This document shows, piece after piece, positions 34,231-42,769 of a stretch of DNA of 64,000 nucleotides. This DNA comes from Rhizobiales bacterium SYSU XM002. GTDB lineage: Bacteria > Pseudomonadota > Alphaproteobacteria > Rhizobiales > Beijerinckiaceae. Position 1 is the first letter of the stretch. Each line of letters starts with the position of its first letter. The DNA is taken from NCBI GenBank assembly GCA_009846685.1, contig VWVY01000004.1:62001-126000 (forward strand), in the 5' to 3' direction. The notes beneath the pieces were generated by a model. The model did not search any database and was not told the origin of the DNA. It saw only the letters and a program-made list of their open reading frames with translations. The position numbers and the translations under genes are program-made.

Positions 34231-35745
34231 ATGTCTCTCGCCCGCACCCTTCGCCTTCACAGCAACGACAATCTTCTGGTCGCGCTGGAGACAATCGAAC
34301 CGGGCAGTGAGATGGCGGAAGGCGTTGTGGCAGCCGCCCGCGTGCCGCGCGGGCACAAGATCGCGGCGCGGTCCATTGCCGCGGGAGAGCCGATCCTGAA
34401 ATTCGGCCAGATCATCGGCTTCGCAACGACGGACATCGCACCCGGGAACTGGCTACATGAGCACAACGTGGTGATGAAGGATTTCACCCGTGATTACGCC
34501 TTCGGGCAGGATTACCGGCCAACCGAGATGGCGCTGGTTCCGGCGACGTTTCAGGGTTACAGGCGGGCGAACGGCAAGGTTGGCACTCGCAACTACATCG
34601 GCATTCTGACGAGCGTGAACTGCTCCGCCTCGGTCGCGACCTTCATCGCCAAGGAAATCGAACGGTCCGGCATCCTCTCGCAATACCCCAACGTGGACGG
34701 TGTCATCCCGCTCGTGCATGGCGGCGGCTGCGCGCTCGACATCAAGGGCGAGGGCTACGAGGTGCTCAAGCGCACCCAATGGGGCTATGCCACCAACCCG
34801 AACATGGCCGCCGTGCTGATGGTGGGCCTCGGCTGCGAAGGATTCCAGATCGGCCGTTGGAAGGAGGCCTACAACATCGCCGAAAGCGACACCTTCCGCT
34901 CGATGACGATTCAGGAGGTCGGCGGCACGAAGAAAACTGTGATGAAGGGCGTCGAGGCGATCCGCGAGATGCTCCCCGTCGCCAACAAGGCGACCCGCTC
35001 CACCCAGCCCGCCTCGGAACTGATGCTCGCGCTCCAGTGCGGCGGCTCGGACGGTTACTCCGGCATCACCGCCAACCCCGCGCTCGGCGCGGCAGCGGAT
35101 CTGCTGGTGGCGCATGGCGGCACGGCGATCCTCTCCGAGACGCCGGAAATCTACGGCGCCGAACACCTCCTCACCCGCCGCGCGGCGAGCCGCGCCGTCG
35201 GCGAGAAGCTCGTCGAACGGATCAAGTGGTGGGAGGATTACACCGCGCGCAACCGCATGGAGATGAACAACAATCCCTCCCCCGGCAACAAGCTCGGCGG
35301 GCTCACGACCATTCTGGAAAAATCGCTCGGCGCGGCGGCGAAGGGCGGCACGACCGCGCTCACCGCCGTTTATGAATACGCCGAGCCGGTCACCGAGAAG
35401 GGCTTCGTCTTTATGGATACGCCGGGTTACGACCCCGTCGGTGTCACCGGACAGGTCGCCGGAGGTGCGAATGTGCTCTGCTTCACCACCGGGCGCGGCT
35501 CGGCCTATGGCTGCAAGCCGACGCCCTCGATCAAGCTTGCCACCAACAGCTACATCTACACCCAGATGATCGACGACATGGACATCAACTGCGGCGATAT
35601 CATCGACGGTGTTTCCATTGCGGACAAGGGCAAGGAAATCTTCGAGCACGTGCTGCGCGTGGCCTCCGGCGAGCACTCGAAGTCCGAAACGCTCGGCTAT
35701 GGCGACGCGGAATTCGTGCCGTGGACGATCGGCGCGACGATGTAG
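34231..35745 (+). CDS. uxaA: altronate dehydratase (UxaA family)
   Basis: A 504-residue lyase. The N-terminal SAF-type domain (LRLHSNDNLLVALETIEPGS to VMKDFTRDYAFGQDYRP) is joined to a long C-terminal domain with GTRNYIGILTSVNCSASVAT, HGGGCALDIKGEGYEVLKRT and the metal-binding-looking LQCGGSDGYSGITANPALGA. UxaA removes water from D-altronate to give 2-keto-3-deoxygluconate. The gene is monocistronic here with the operator just upstream; the GntR regulator, TRAP transporter and reductase that complete a hexuronate unit lie 2-8 kb away. The ATG at 34231 follows GGAG-like GGAGCC. Confidence 0.9.
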   Translation: MSLARTLRLHSNDNLLVALETIEPGSEMAEGVVAAARVPRGHKIAARSIAAGEPILKFGQIIGFATTDIAPGNWLHEHNVVMKDFTRDYAFGQDYRPTEMALVPATFQGYRRANGKVGTRNYIGILTSVNCSASVATFIAKEIERSGILSQYPNVDGVIPLVHGGGCALDIKGEGYEVLKRTQWGYATNPNMAAVLMVGLGCEGFQIGRWKEAYNIAESDTFRSMTIQEVGGTKKTVMKGVEAIREMLPVANKATRSTQPASELMLALQCGGSDGYSGITANPALGAAADLLVAHGGTAILSETPEIYGAEHLLTRRAASRAVGEKLVERIKWWEDYTARNRMEMNNNPSPGNKLGGLTTILEKSLGAAAKGGTTALTAVYEYAEPVTEKGFVFMDTPGYDPVGVTGQVAGGANVLCFTTGRGSAYGCKPTPSIKLATNSYIYTQMIDDMDINCGDIIDGVSIADKGKEIFEHVLRVASGEHSKSETLGYGDAEFVPWTIGATM

Positions 35746-35777
35746 CGCCAATCACCACGCAGTCGAAGTAAGTGCCC

Positions 35778-36497
35778 TCACCCGAACTTCAGGAACATCT
35801 GCGAATACGGCTTCTTGAGGCCCGTTAGGGCCGCCTTGGCGGCGGCAGCCTCTCCCGCGCGCGCCGCAGCAAGCACGTTTTCCACAGATGCTTTGAGCGC
35901 CTTGAAGGCCGCATCATAGTCCGCATTGCCGCCCGAACCGGCTAATGGATTTTCGGCGATCTCATGAACGAGATGGGCAAGCACTGCCGCGTCCTCCCGG
36001 AGTTCCCCAAGGCCGGACGGTGAAAATCCGTCGTATTTCTTGTCGAGCATGACTTCCATCTTCTCGTGATAGGAATTCATACGGTCTGAAAAGGTGACAA
36101 TGCCGTTGCGGTGCCTGAGGCCCGAAAGTAGATCGCGGATTTTCTCAAGCGTTTGATGAGCTTCAGCGAGCTTGCCTGTGCCGGCTTCAACCGAGGCCGC
36201 CTTGGTGATGCTCGCCACCTCGGCCAACACTCTCTCGAAGCTCACATCATCTGCATACTGCGGCGGCGGTGACTTGGCCCATTGCCCGACAATCACGCCC
36301 CATTTCTGGATAAAAGTTGCCAGCGCGGCTTCGGTCGCCTGTTGGTTCTTCTGGTTTGTCTGGAAAAGCGCCCCGCGATAACTCGCGTAGGCCTCCCTTA
36401 ACTGGCCCTCGAATTCCGCAATCGGCCCGGCGCTGGCAGGCAGCGCTGCCCCCAGAACAGCCAGCGCGAAGCTGACTGCCGCGAGAATACGTTTCAT
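35778..36497 (-). CDS. periplasmic helical-bundle protein, cytochrome c-prime-like without heme motif
   Basis: A 239-residue exported protein: signal peptide KRILAAVSFALAVLGAALPA, cut near residue 22, then a nearly all-helical region from GPIAEFEGQLREAYASYRG to LTGLKKPYSQMFLKFG. The pattern of helices resembles c-prime/c556-type cytochromes but there is no CXXCH and, indeed, no Cys in the mature part, so no covalent heme. Function unknown; a metal or ligand sensor is possible. The ATG at 36497 follows AGGAGAAATTCC. It converges with altronate dehydratase and probably is unrelated to it. Confidence 0.6.
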   Translation of the reverse strand: MKRILAAVSFALAVLGAALPASAGPIAEFEGQLREAYASYRGALFQTNQKNQQATEAALATFIQKWGVIVGQWAKSPPPQYADDVSFERVLAEVASITKAASVEAGTGKLAEAHQTLEKIRDLLSGLRHRNGIVTFSDRMNSYHEKMEVMLDKKYDGFSPSGLGELREDAAVLAHLVHEIAENPLAGSGGNADYDAAFKALKASVENVLAAARAGEAAAAKAALTGLKKPYSQMFLKFG

Positions 36498-36607
36498 GGA
36501 ATTTCTCCTGAGAATGACGTCGCCCGAGATCGAATATTCGAATTTTCTGATGAATAACATTGATCTGGCGCACTAAGGTTTTTGACTTTGTCGGTTGATG
36601 AACGATC

Positions 36608-37267
36608 ATGCTGAAGCAACCGGATTCCGCCATGCCCCACCTCGACCTCCCCACCCTCCTCTCCTTCACCCTGCTCTGGCTCGCCATCGTCCCCACGCCC
36701 GGCGCGAATGCGCTGATGGTGACGCATGTGGCGATGACGCGCACGGGGCGGCATGTCGCGCTGGCGCTGCTCGGCAACCTGATCGGCATCGCGTTGCTGG
36801 CCTCGCTCGCGCTGCTCGGCTGGGCGGCGATCCTCGAAGCCTTCCCCTGGCTGCGCCTCGCCGTGACGATCTTCGGCGGGCTTTATCTGATGTGGTTCGG
36901 CTGGAAGTTACTCGACCGGGCGCGCAAGCCGACGCCGCCTCTTGCGACCGGCTCCACCCCGTCCGATTACCGCAAGACCATTATGCTCGGCTTCGTCACC
37001 GCGCTCTCGAACGCGCAGGCGATCCTGTTCATCACCTCGATCTATGCGGTGACGGGCATTCTCCACGCCAATCTCGCAACCGGCCTTGCCTCGATCGTCA
37101 TCATGATCACCTGCAACGCGACCTATCTCGGCGCGCTGGGATGGCTGTTCCAGCGCCCGGCGATCCGCAACGGCTACCAGCGCTTCCGCCGCTCTCTCGA
37201 AGGGGTGATGGGCGGGCTGTTCGTGTTCTTCGGCGCGCGCCTGCTCTGGCGCGCGCTCGGGCGTTGA
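36608..37267 (+). CDS. LysE family exporter
   Basis: A 219-residue inner-membrane protein with about six hydrophobic segments. LLWLAIVPTPGANALMVTHV is the LysE/RhtB signature near the N-terminus; FGGLYLMWFGWKLLDRARKP and FVTALSNAQAILFITSIYAV follow, and the protein ends FVFFGARLLWRALGR. Members export amino acids (lysine, homoserine, threonine) or related compounds; the substrate here is unknown. The start may be 36608 or the ATG at 36632. Confidence 0.85.
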   Translation: MLKQPDSAMPHLDLPTLLSFTLLWLAIVPTPGANALMVTHVAMTRTGRHVALALLGNLIGIALLASLALLGWAAILEAFPWLRLAVTIFGGLYLMWFGWKLLDRARKPTPPLATGSTPSDYRKTIMLGFVTALSNAQAILFITSIYAVTGILHANLATGLASIVIMITCNATYLGALGWLFQRPAIRNGYQRFRRSLEGVMGGLFVFFGARLLWRALGR

Positions 37268-37277
37268 AACCCTTTAT

Positions 37278-38684
37278 TTACTTCATCACACCGACATACC
37301 GCGGGAGCCACAGTGTGATTTCCGGAATGAAGGTGATCGCCATCAGTGCGAGGAACAGCGGCACCAGCCACGGCAGGATCGCCATCGTCGTGCGTTCGAC
37401 CGAAAGTTTCGCGACGCGGCTGAGCACGAACAGCACCATGCCGAGCGGCGGGTGCAGCAAGCCGATCATCAGGTTCAGCGTCATGATCAGCCCGAAGTGA
37501 ACCGGATCGATGCCAAGCTTGAGCACGATCGGCAGCAGGATCGGCACGAGAATGGTGATTGCGGCGATGGTGTCGAGGAAACAGCCGACGAACAGCATCA
37601 GCAGGTTCACGAGGATCAGGAATACCCACTTGTTCTGCGTGATGCCGAGGATCGCATCCGAGAGCAACTGCGCGGCCTGAGAGACCGTCAGCAGCCAGGC
37701 GAAGATCGACGCCGCCGTGACGATGAACAGCACCGAAGCTGTCGTTTCAACCGTGTCGAAGGTCGCTTTCGCGAGCGCCTTCATGGTCATCGAGCGGTAG
37801 CGCACCAGCCCGAGGAACAGCGACCACATCACTGCCGCCACCGCCGCCTCCGTCGGCGTGAACCAGCCGAGCGTCATGCCGCCGATCAGGATCACCGGCG
37901 TCATCAGCGCCATCACGGCCGAGAACTTGAAGACATAGTCGAGCACCAGCACCGCGCCGAGCGCGAGGAAGATCGCCGCGTTCTGCGCAACGCCGATCTG
38001 CTCCATGATCCACACCGCCGCAGGGAACGCGAAGACGACGATGATTTCCAGCAACGCCTTTCCGATCTCCCGGAGGTTGAACGGCGCATCCGATCCCCAG
38101 CCGCGCAGCCGCGCGAACACCATCACCGTCACCATCATGAAGATGGTCATAAGCACGCCGGGGATGACGCCGCCAAGGAACAGCGAGCCGATCGAGACAT
38201 TCGCCATCATCCCGTAGATGACGAAAGGCAGTGAGGGTGGAATGATCGGCCCCAGCGTCGCCGAAGCGGCGGTCACACCCACCGCGACCTCGGTCGGGTA
38301 GCCGTGATCCTGCATCGCCTTGATCTCGATGGTGCCGATACCGGCGGCATCCGCGATCGCGGTGCCGGACATGCCGGAGAAGATCACTGAACCGATGATA
38401 TTCACCTGCGCGAGACCGCCACGCATCCAGCCAACGAGCGCGACGGCGAAGGAATAGATGCGGCCAGTCACGCCCGCGATGTTCATCAGGTTGCCGGCAA
38501 GGATGAAGAACGGCACCGCGAGCAGCGGGAAGCTCTCGACGCCGGCGATCATGCGCTGGGCGACGATTACATCCGGTGCGCCACCGTGGATCGCGAGATA
38601 GGCGAGCGACGCCGATACCATCGATACGGCGACCGGCACGCCGATCACCATAAGAACAAGGAAAACCCCGATCAGGACGAGCAT
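37278..38684 (-). CDS. TRAP transporter large membrane subunit (DctM family)
   Basis: A 468-residue protein with about 12 membrane segments. VLIGVFLVLMVIGVPVAVSM and LLAVPFFILAGNLMNIAGVT are the start; GGLAQVNIIGSVIFSGMSGT and AIADAAGIGTIEIKAM are the central DctM motifs. It forms the proton- or sodium-driven channel with the small subunit, which it follows by 4 bp. In the regulon with altronate dehydratase and the reductase, the transported substrate is most likely a hexuronate or sugar acid (inferred). Confidence 0.94.
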   Translation of the reverse strand: MLVLIGVFLVLMVIGVPVAVSMVSASLAYLAIHGGAPDVIVAQRMIAGVESFPLLAVPFFILAGNLMNIAGVTGRIYSFAVALVGWMRGGLAQVNIIGSVIFSGMSGTAIADAAGIGTIEIKAMQDHGYPTEVAVGVTAASATLGPIIPPSLPFVIYGMMANVSIGSLFLGGVIPGVLMTIFMMVTVMVFARLRGWGSDAPFNLREIGKALLEIIVVFAFPAAVWIMEQIGVAQNAAIFLALGAVLVLDYVFKFSAVMALMTPVILIGGMTLGWFTPTEAAVAAVMWSLFLGLVRYRSMTMKALAKATFDTVETTASVLFIVTAASIFAWLLTVSQAAQLLSDAILGITQNKWVFLILVNLLMLFVGCFLDTIAAITILVPILLPIVLKLGIDPVHFGLIMTLNLMIGLLHPPLGMVLFVLSRVAKLSVERTTMAILPWLVPLFLALMAITFIPEITLWLPRYVGVMK

Positions 38685-38688
38685 GATG

Positions 38689-39315
38689 TCAGCCCTCCTT
38701 CACGGCTTCGGCCGAACCGTCGAAGGCACCGGGGCGTTCAAGAACGGAGTAGCCTCGCCGAAGGTTCTGCCACGCGACGATCGCCGCCCGCAGCGCCATC
38801 AGCACGAAAGCGCCGAACACGATCAGGAATACCGGCCGCTTCGGGAACTGGATCGTCGTCATCGTCTCCTCGGAAATGATGTCGGCATATTTCCAGACGA
38901 GCCATGCGAGATAGGCAAACACGCCGATCCGGACGACGTCGACAAAGGTTGCGGCGAAACGTCCGGCAGCCGGCGAAAGATAGCGGTAGATGAAATCGAC
39001 CTGGATGTGCCGCGAGAGGCGTACACACATCGCGGAGCCGAGAAACACCACCGCGACAAGGCAATAAATCGCGATCTCCTCGGTCCAGGCGAGACTGTCG
39101 TTGAGCACATAGCGCGTGAAGAACTGAAGGAAGACGCAGAGGCACATCAGCCAGAACAGGACCAGTGTCACCCAATCCTCCACCCCGTGCCCTGAGAGGT
39201 CCACAGGCGCTACCTCTTCATCAAAGGTCTTGGCGATTTCGTCAGATGAGATCGGCGTATGGATCTCGGAAGATTGTGCTTGTTTCACAGCAGCCTCGGC
39301 ACAGTCCGCCCGCAA
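38689..39315 (-). CDS. TRAP transporter small membrane subunit (DctQ family)
   Basis: A 208-residue protein with four hydrophobic segments after a charged N-terminus of ~45 residues. WVTLVLFWLMCLCVFLQFFT, then RYVLNDSLAWTEEIAIYCLV, the ARLSRHIQVDF-like stretch (CVRLSRHIQVDFIYR) and MALRAAIVAWQNLRRGYS are typical. It lies between the binding-protein gene and the large subunit. The long N-terminal part (EIHTPISSDEIAKTFDEEVA) is unusual; the true start could be further in. Confidence 0.88.
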   Translation of the reverse strand: MRADCAEAAVKQAQSSEIHTPISSDEIAKTFDEEVAPVDLSGHGVEDWVTLVLFWLMCLCVFLQFFTRYVLNDSLAWTEEIAIYCLVAVVFLGSAMCVRLSRHIQVDFIYRYLSPAAGRFAATFVDVVRIGVFAYLAWLVWKYADIISEETMTTIQFPKRPVFLIVFGAFVLMALRAAIVAWQNLRRGYSVLERPGAFDGSAEAVKEG

Positions 39316-39343
39316 CGCGGACGAGAACGGAAAAGACGAAAAC

Positions 39344-39373
39344 GGCGCGCTCCGGGGAGAGACGGAGCGCGCC
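39344..39373 (-). terminator. Hairpin between the TRAP binding-protein and permease genes
   Basis: A perfect 10-bp stem (GGCGCGCTCC / GGAGCGCGCC) with a 10-nt loop, starting 20 bp beyond the binding-protein stop; on the minus strand it is followed by GTTTTCGTCTTTTCC. It could partly terminate or protect the upstream mRNA so that the binding protein is made in excess of the permease. Confidence 0.7.
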
Positions 39374-39393
39374 CTTCCAGAACGGCGGGACGA

Positions 39394-40368
39394 TTACTTC
39401 ACCGCCTGGATCTTCTCCCAATCGGCCTGTTCGTAGCCGAACTGGGCGAACGTGGTGTTCTTCTTCACATTTTCGAGGAACTCGTTCCGATCAATCGCAG
39501 TCACGGTCAGGCCCTTGTCCTTGAAAAACTGGACGAGTTCAGCCTCACGCGCCTTGATCTTGTCGGTCGCGCGTTTGGCGGCTTCCTGGCTCACCTCGGT
39601 CCAGATTTTCTTGTCCTCGTCCGAGAATTTCGCCCAGGTACCCTTGGCGACCACGGTGTTGATGTGATCGACGATGTGGCCCGTGAGCACGATGTGCTTC
39701 TGCACCTCGTAGAACTTCTTCGCCTCGATGGTGGTGAGCGGGTTCTCCTGCGCCTCGACCGTGCCGTTCTGCAACGCGAGATAGACTTCGGCGAAGGCGA
39801 TCGGCGTCGTGTTCGCGCCGCAGGAGCGCGGCATGGCGAGATAGGCCGGCACGTCCGGAACACGAATCTTGAGGCCCTTCATCTCGGCGCAGGACTTGAA
39901 CGCCCGGTTCGTCGAGGTGTGGCGCACACCGTAATAGGTCGTGGCGGTGATGACGTGGCCGGTCTTATCCTCGTAACCCTTGTTGAGCGTCTTGTAGATG
40001 TCGCTCTTGGTGTAGGCGAGAAGATGATCGGCATCGCGGAAGGTGAACGGGTAATAGGTCACGCCAAGCCGCGGGAACGAACGTGCAGCGAAGGACGAGC
40101 CGGAGATGATGATATCGACCGACCCGAGGCTGAGACCCTGATTGATGTCCGTTTCCTTGCCGAGCTGTGAGGCCGGGAACACCTCGACCTGATACTTGTT
40201 GTTGGTGCGCTTGGCGAACTCCTGCGCCGCCCACACGCTCTCGGTGTGGAAGGGTTCGGAGGTCTCGTAGACATGGCCCCACTTGAGCTTGATCTGCGCG
40301 CTTGCCGCGCCGGCGGCAAAGGCCAATCCGACACCGGCCAGCAAGACGGATTTCACGAAGGTCTTCAT
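39394..40368 (-). CDS. TRAP transporter substrate-binding protein (DctP family)
   Basis: A 324-residue periplasmic protein. Signal peptide KSVLLAGVGLAFAAGAASAQ (cut after ASA). IKLKWGHVYETSEPFHTESV and VEVFPASQLGKETDINQGLS are the DctP motifs, and MKGLKIRVPDVPAYLAMPR, FAEVYLALQNGTVEAQENP carry the conserved Arg that holds the carboxylate of the ligand. It binds an organic acid, probably a uronate or aldonate by context. It starts 48 bp after the GntR gene on the same strand, so the regulator and transporter are probably one transcript from the promoter at 41186. Confidence 0.93.
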   Translation of the reverse strand: MKTFVKSVLLAGVGLAFAAGAASAQIKLKWGHVYETSEPFHTESVWAAQEFAKRTNNKYQVEVFPASQLGKETDINQGLSLGSVDIIISGSSFAARSFPRLGVTYYPFTFRDADHLLAYTKSDIYKTLNKGYEDKTGHVITATTYYGVRHTSTNRAFKSCAEMKGLKIRVPDVPAYLAMPRSCGANTTPIAFAEVYLALQNGTVEAQENPLTTIEAKKFYEVQKHIVLTGHIVDHINTVVAKGTWAKFSDEDKKIWTEVSQEAAKRATDKIKAREAELVQFFKDKGLTVTAIDRNEFLENVKKNTTFAQFGYEQADWEKIQAVK

Positions 40369-40416
40369 AATACTCTCCTTTTTTGTTTCCTCGGACCGTT
40401 GCAGATCCTCTTTGGT

Positions 40417-41166
40417 TCAGCGGCGTCCCGCGATTTTTCTCGTTTCGTGCGGGAGCCTGTCGTCAAAGTCGTGGTCGTGATCGCCGAAGCTGCGCGAAAA
40501 ACGTTCCTGCGACAACTGCAAGTGCCGGCGCAACGCATCGCGCGCCAGGATCGGGTCACGCGCCGCCAGTGCATTGCGGATGGCCCGGTGCTCGACGAGC
40601 GCCTCCTTCCAGCTTTCGGCGGTCTCGAAATAGGCGGCGAGGCGGCCGAAATAGGGGCTCATGCGCTTGTCGAACAACTCGCGCACCGTCCGTTCGATGA
40701 CCGCATTGCCGAGGACCGATGCAATCGCGACATGGAACTCGCGATCGATCGCCACCGCCTCGTCGCCTGGATGGATAGCAGCTGCCATACGCTCGAGGAT
40801 CGCATCGAGGGTCGCGATATGGTCGGGCGTGATGCGAACGGCCGCCTCTGCGGCAATTGCTCCCTCGATAAAGGAGCGTGCGCTCAGGAGCTCAAACGGC
40901 CCTTCCTCTTCCGCCACAGCTTGCGGAAAAGGCGGCGGTTCGCAAACGTAGATCCCGGACCCGACACGAATGCGCACGCGCCCCTCCACCTCCAGCGCGA
41001 TCAGTGCTTCGCGAATGGTCGGGCGGGAGACACTGAGCTGTTCGGCAAGTTCGCGCTCGGTCGGCAACCGCGCACCAACAGGCAGGGCGCCGGAATCCAG
41101 ATAATTCCGGATCTGGTCAGCCACCTGACGGTAGAGCCTGCGCGGTTCGATCGCCTCCAGAACCAA
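40417..41166 (-). CDS. GntR family regulator, FadR subfamily (FCD domain)
   Basis: A 249-residue regulator. The winged helix (12-75) is LYRQVADQIRNYLDSGALPV, LPTERELAEQLSVSRPTIRE and LEVEGRVRIRVGSGIYVCEP. The C-terminal FCD domain is helical with metal-ligand candidates Asp/His in DREFHVAIASVLGNAVIERT and EHRAIRNALAARD. FadR-type regulators of hexuronate genes (UxuR/ExuR) bind TTGGT-N-ACCAA palindromes, and exactly such a site lies 20 bp upstream of the gene. It probably represses itself, the TRAP genes, the divergent reductase and altronate dehydratase, lifting on a sugar acid. Confidence 0.93.
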   Translation of the reverse strand: MVLEAIEPRRLYRQVADQIRNYLDSGALPVGARLPTERELAEQLSVSRPTIREALIALEVEGRVRIRVGSGIYVCEPPPFPQAVAEEEGPFELLSARSFIEGAIAAEAAVRITPDHIATLDAILERMAAAIHPGDEAVAIDREFHVAIASVLGNAVIERTVRELFDKRMSPYFGRLAAYFETAESWKEALVEHRAIRNALAARDPILARDALRRHLQLSQERFSRSFGDHDHDFDDRLPHETRKIAGRR

Positions 41167-41185
41167 GGTTGCCCCCTCGGAGAAA

Positions 41186-41200
41186 ATTGGTCAGACCAAT
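41186..41200. promoter_or_regulatory. GntR/FadR-family operator in the divergent promoter
   Basis: ATTGGTCAGACCAAT is a palindrome with 6-bp arms and a CAG centre, nearly identical to the site at 34186-34202. It sits between the GntR gene (-) and the reductase gene (+), placed to repress both directions. Confidence 0.85.
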
Positions 41201-41296
41201 AGACCGATACTTTGCGACTTCGGGCTTGCTGTCAACCCGGACACTACCATACAAGTATATCCCGTCTGTCTATTCCCTCGGATTCCGGAGTTCTCG

Positions 41297-42769
41297 ATGC
41301 GTCTTTCCCGCGCCCAGCTCGGTCTTCTCCCGCCACGTATCGGCCGACCGGCCTACGACCTCGATAAAACGCGGATCGGCATCGTCCACCTCGGCATCGG
41401 CGCTTTCCACCGCGCGCACCAGGCGATGATGATCGAGGACTGCCTCGCCCGCGGCGAAACCGGATGGGCCATCGCCGGCGCAAGCCTGCGTTCCCCGGAC
41501 ACGCGCGATGCGCTTGAGCCGCAGGACAATCTCTATACCCTCTCGGTGCGCAGCGCTGCGGGCGAAGATCTGCGCGTGATCGGTGCTGTCCGCGAGAGCC
41601 ACGTCGCGCGCGAGAATCCGGCGGCGCTCCTTGCACGCATGGCCGCGCCGGACACGAAAATCGTCTCCCTGACCGTGACGGAGAAGGGCTATTGCCACGA
41701 TCCGGCAACGGGCACGCTAAATGAAGCGCACCCGGATATCCTCCACGATCTCGCCCACCCCGATGCGCCACGCTCCGCGATCGGATATCTCGCTCGCGCG
41801 CTCCGCCTGCGCCGCGTGGCTGGCCTTGCGCCGTTTACCGTGCTCTGCTGCGACAATCTGCCGTCGAACGGCCGCACGGTGAAGCGCGTGATCGACCGCT
41901 TCGCCGCCCTGATCGACAAGGACTTCGGCGCCTGGGTCGCGGGCGAAGTCGCTTGTCCGTCCAGTATGGTCGATCGTATCGTTCCGGCGACAACCGACGA
42001 GGATCGCGCGCGCATCTCGGCCCTGCTCGGCATGGAGGATCGCTGGCCGGTTGTCACCGAACCCTTCCTCCAATGGGTCATCGAGGACCGGTTTCCGCAA
42101 GGCCGCCCCGATCTGGCGGCCTCAGGCGCGGAAATGGCGGCAGATGTCACGCCGTTCGAGCATATGAAATTGCGCCTCCTCAACGGTTCGCACTCCACCA
42201 TTGCCTATCTCGGCTACCTCGCCGGATACGAGACCGTTTCCGATACCGTTGCCGATCCGGATTTCGCACGCCTGATCCGCGCGATGATGGACGATGAGAT
42301 CACCCCAACGCTGCACATGCCGGCCGGCGCGAACCTCGCCGGCTATAAGGACGCCCTGATGGCGCGCTTCGCCAATCCGGCGCTCCGCCACCGCACGTGG
42401 CAGATCGCGATGGACGGCTCGCAGAAACTGCCGCAGCGCCTGCTCGGCACGATCCGCGACCGCCTTGCGAAGGGTGCGCCGATCGACAGGCTCGCGCTCG
42501 GGATCGCCGGCTGGATGCGCTACGTCTCCGGGACGGACGAAAAGGGCGCAGCCATCGATATCCGCGATCCACTGGCGGAAAAGCTCGCCACCGTCGCTGC
42601 GAACGCCGGGCCAGCGGCCGAACGCCTCGCGCCCGCGCTGATGGACATCGCCGAGATCTTCGGCACCGACCTGCCGGCCGATCCGCGCTTCACGAATCCT
42701 GTACTCGCAGGGCTCGAATCCCTTTTTGCGAAGGGCGCGAAGCAGACTGTCGCCGCCCGTGCGCGCTAG
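41297..42769 (+). CDS. mannitol dehydrogenase family oxidoreductase (fructuronate or tagaturonate reductase)
   Basis: A 490-residue NAD(H)-dependent enzyme. GIVHLGIGAFHRAHQAMMIE is the nucleotide-binding start; VTEKGYCHDPATG and LPSNGRTVKRVIDRFA are typical, and KLRLLNGSHSTIAYLGYLAG carries the conserved Lys/Asn/His of polyol-specific long-chain dehydrogenases. UxuB makes mannonate from fructuronate and UxaB altronate from tagaturonate. With altronate dehydratase in the same regulon, tagaturonate reduction is the more coherent guess, although the sequence is in the mannitol/UxuB-like group. The stop overlaps the end of the cyclase gene by 4 bp (convergent). Confidence 0.87.
   Translation: MRLSRAQLGLLPPRIGRPAYDLDKTRIGIVHLGIGAFHRAHQAMMIEDCLARGETGWAIAGASLRSPDTRDALEPQDNLYTLSVRSAAGEDLRVIGAVRESHVARENPAALLARMAAPDTKIVSLTVTEKGYCHDPATGTLNEAHPDILHDLAHPDAPRSAIGYLARALRLRRVAGLAPFTVLCCDNLPSNGRTVKRVIDRFAALIDKDFGAWVAGEVACPSSMVDRIVPATTDEDRARISALLGMEDRWPVVTEPFLQWVIEDRFPQGRPDLAASGAEMAADVTPFEHMKLRLLNGSHSTIAYLGYLAGYETVSDTVADPDFARLIRAMMDDEITPTLHMPAGANLAGYKDALMARFANPALRHRTWQIAMDGSQKLPQRLLGTIRDRLAKGAPIDRLALGIAGWMRYVSGTDEKGAAIDIRDPLAEKLATVAANAGPAAERLAPALMDIAEIFGTDLPADPRFTNPVLAGLESLFAKGAKQTVAARAR

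Noticed and set aside
34453-35751. 432-residue open frame on the minus strand opposite altronate dehydratase
   Set aside because: Antisense shadow of a GC-rich coding region; composition is His/Arg/Ala-rich and no family is recognisable.
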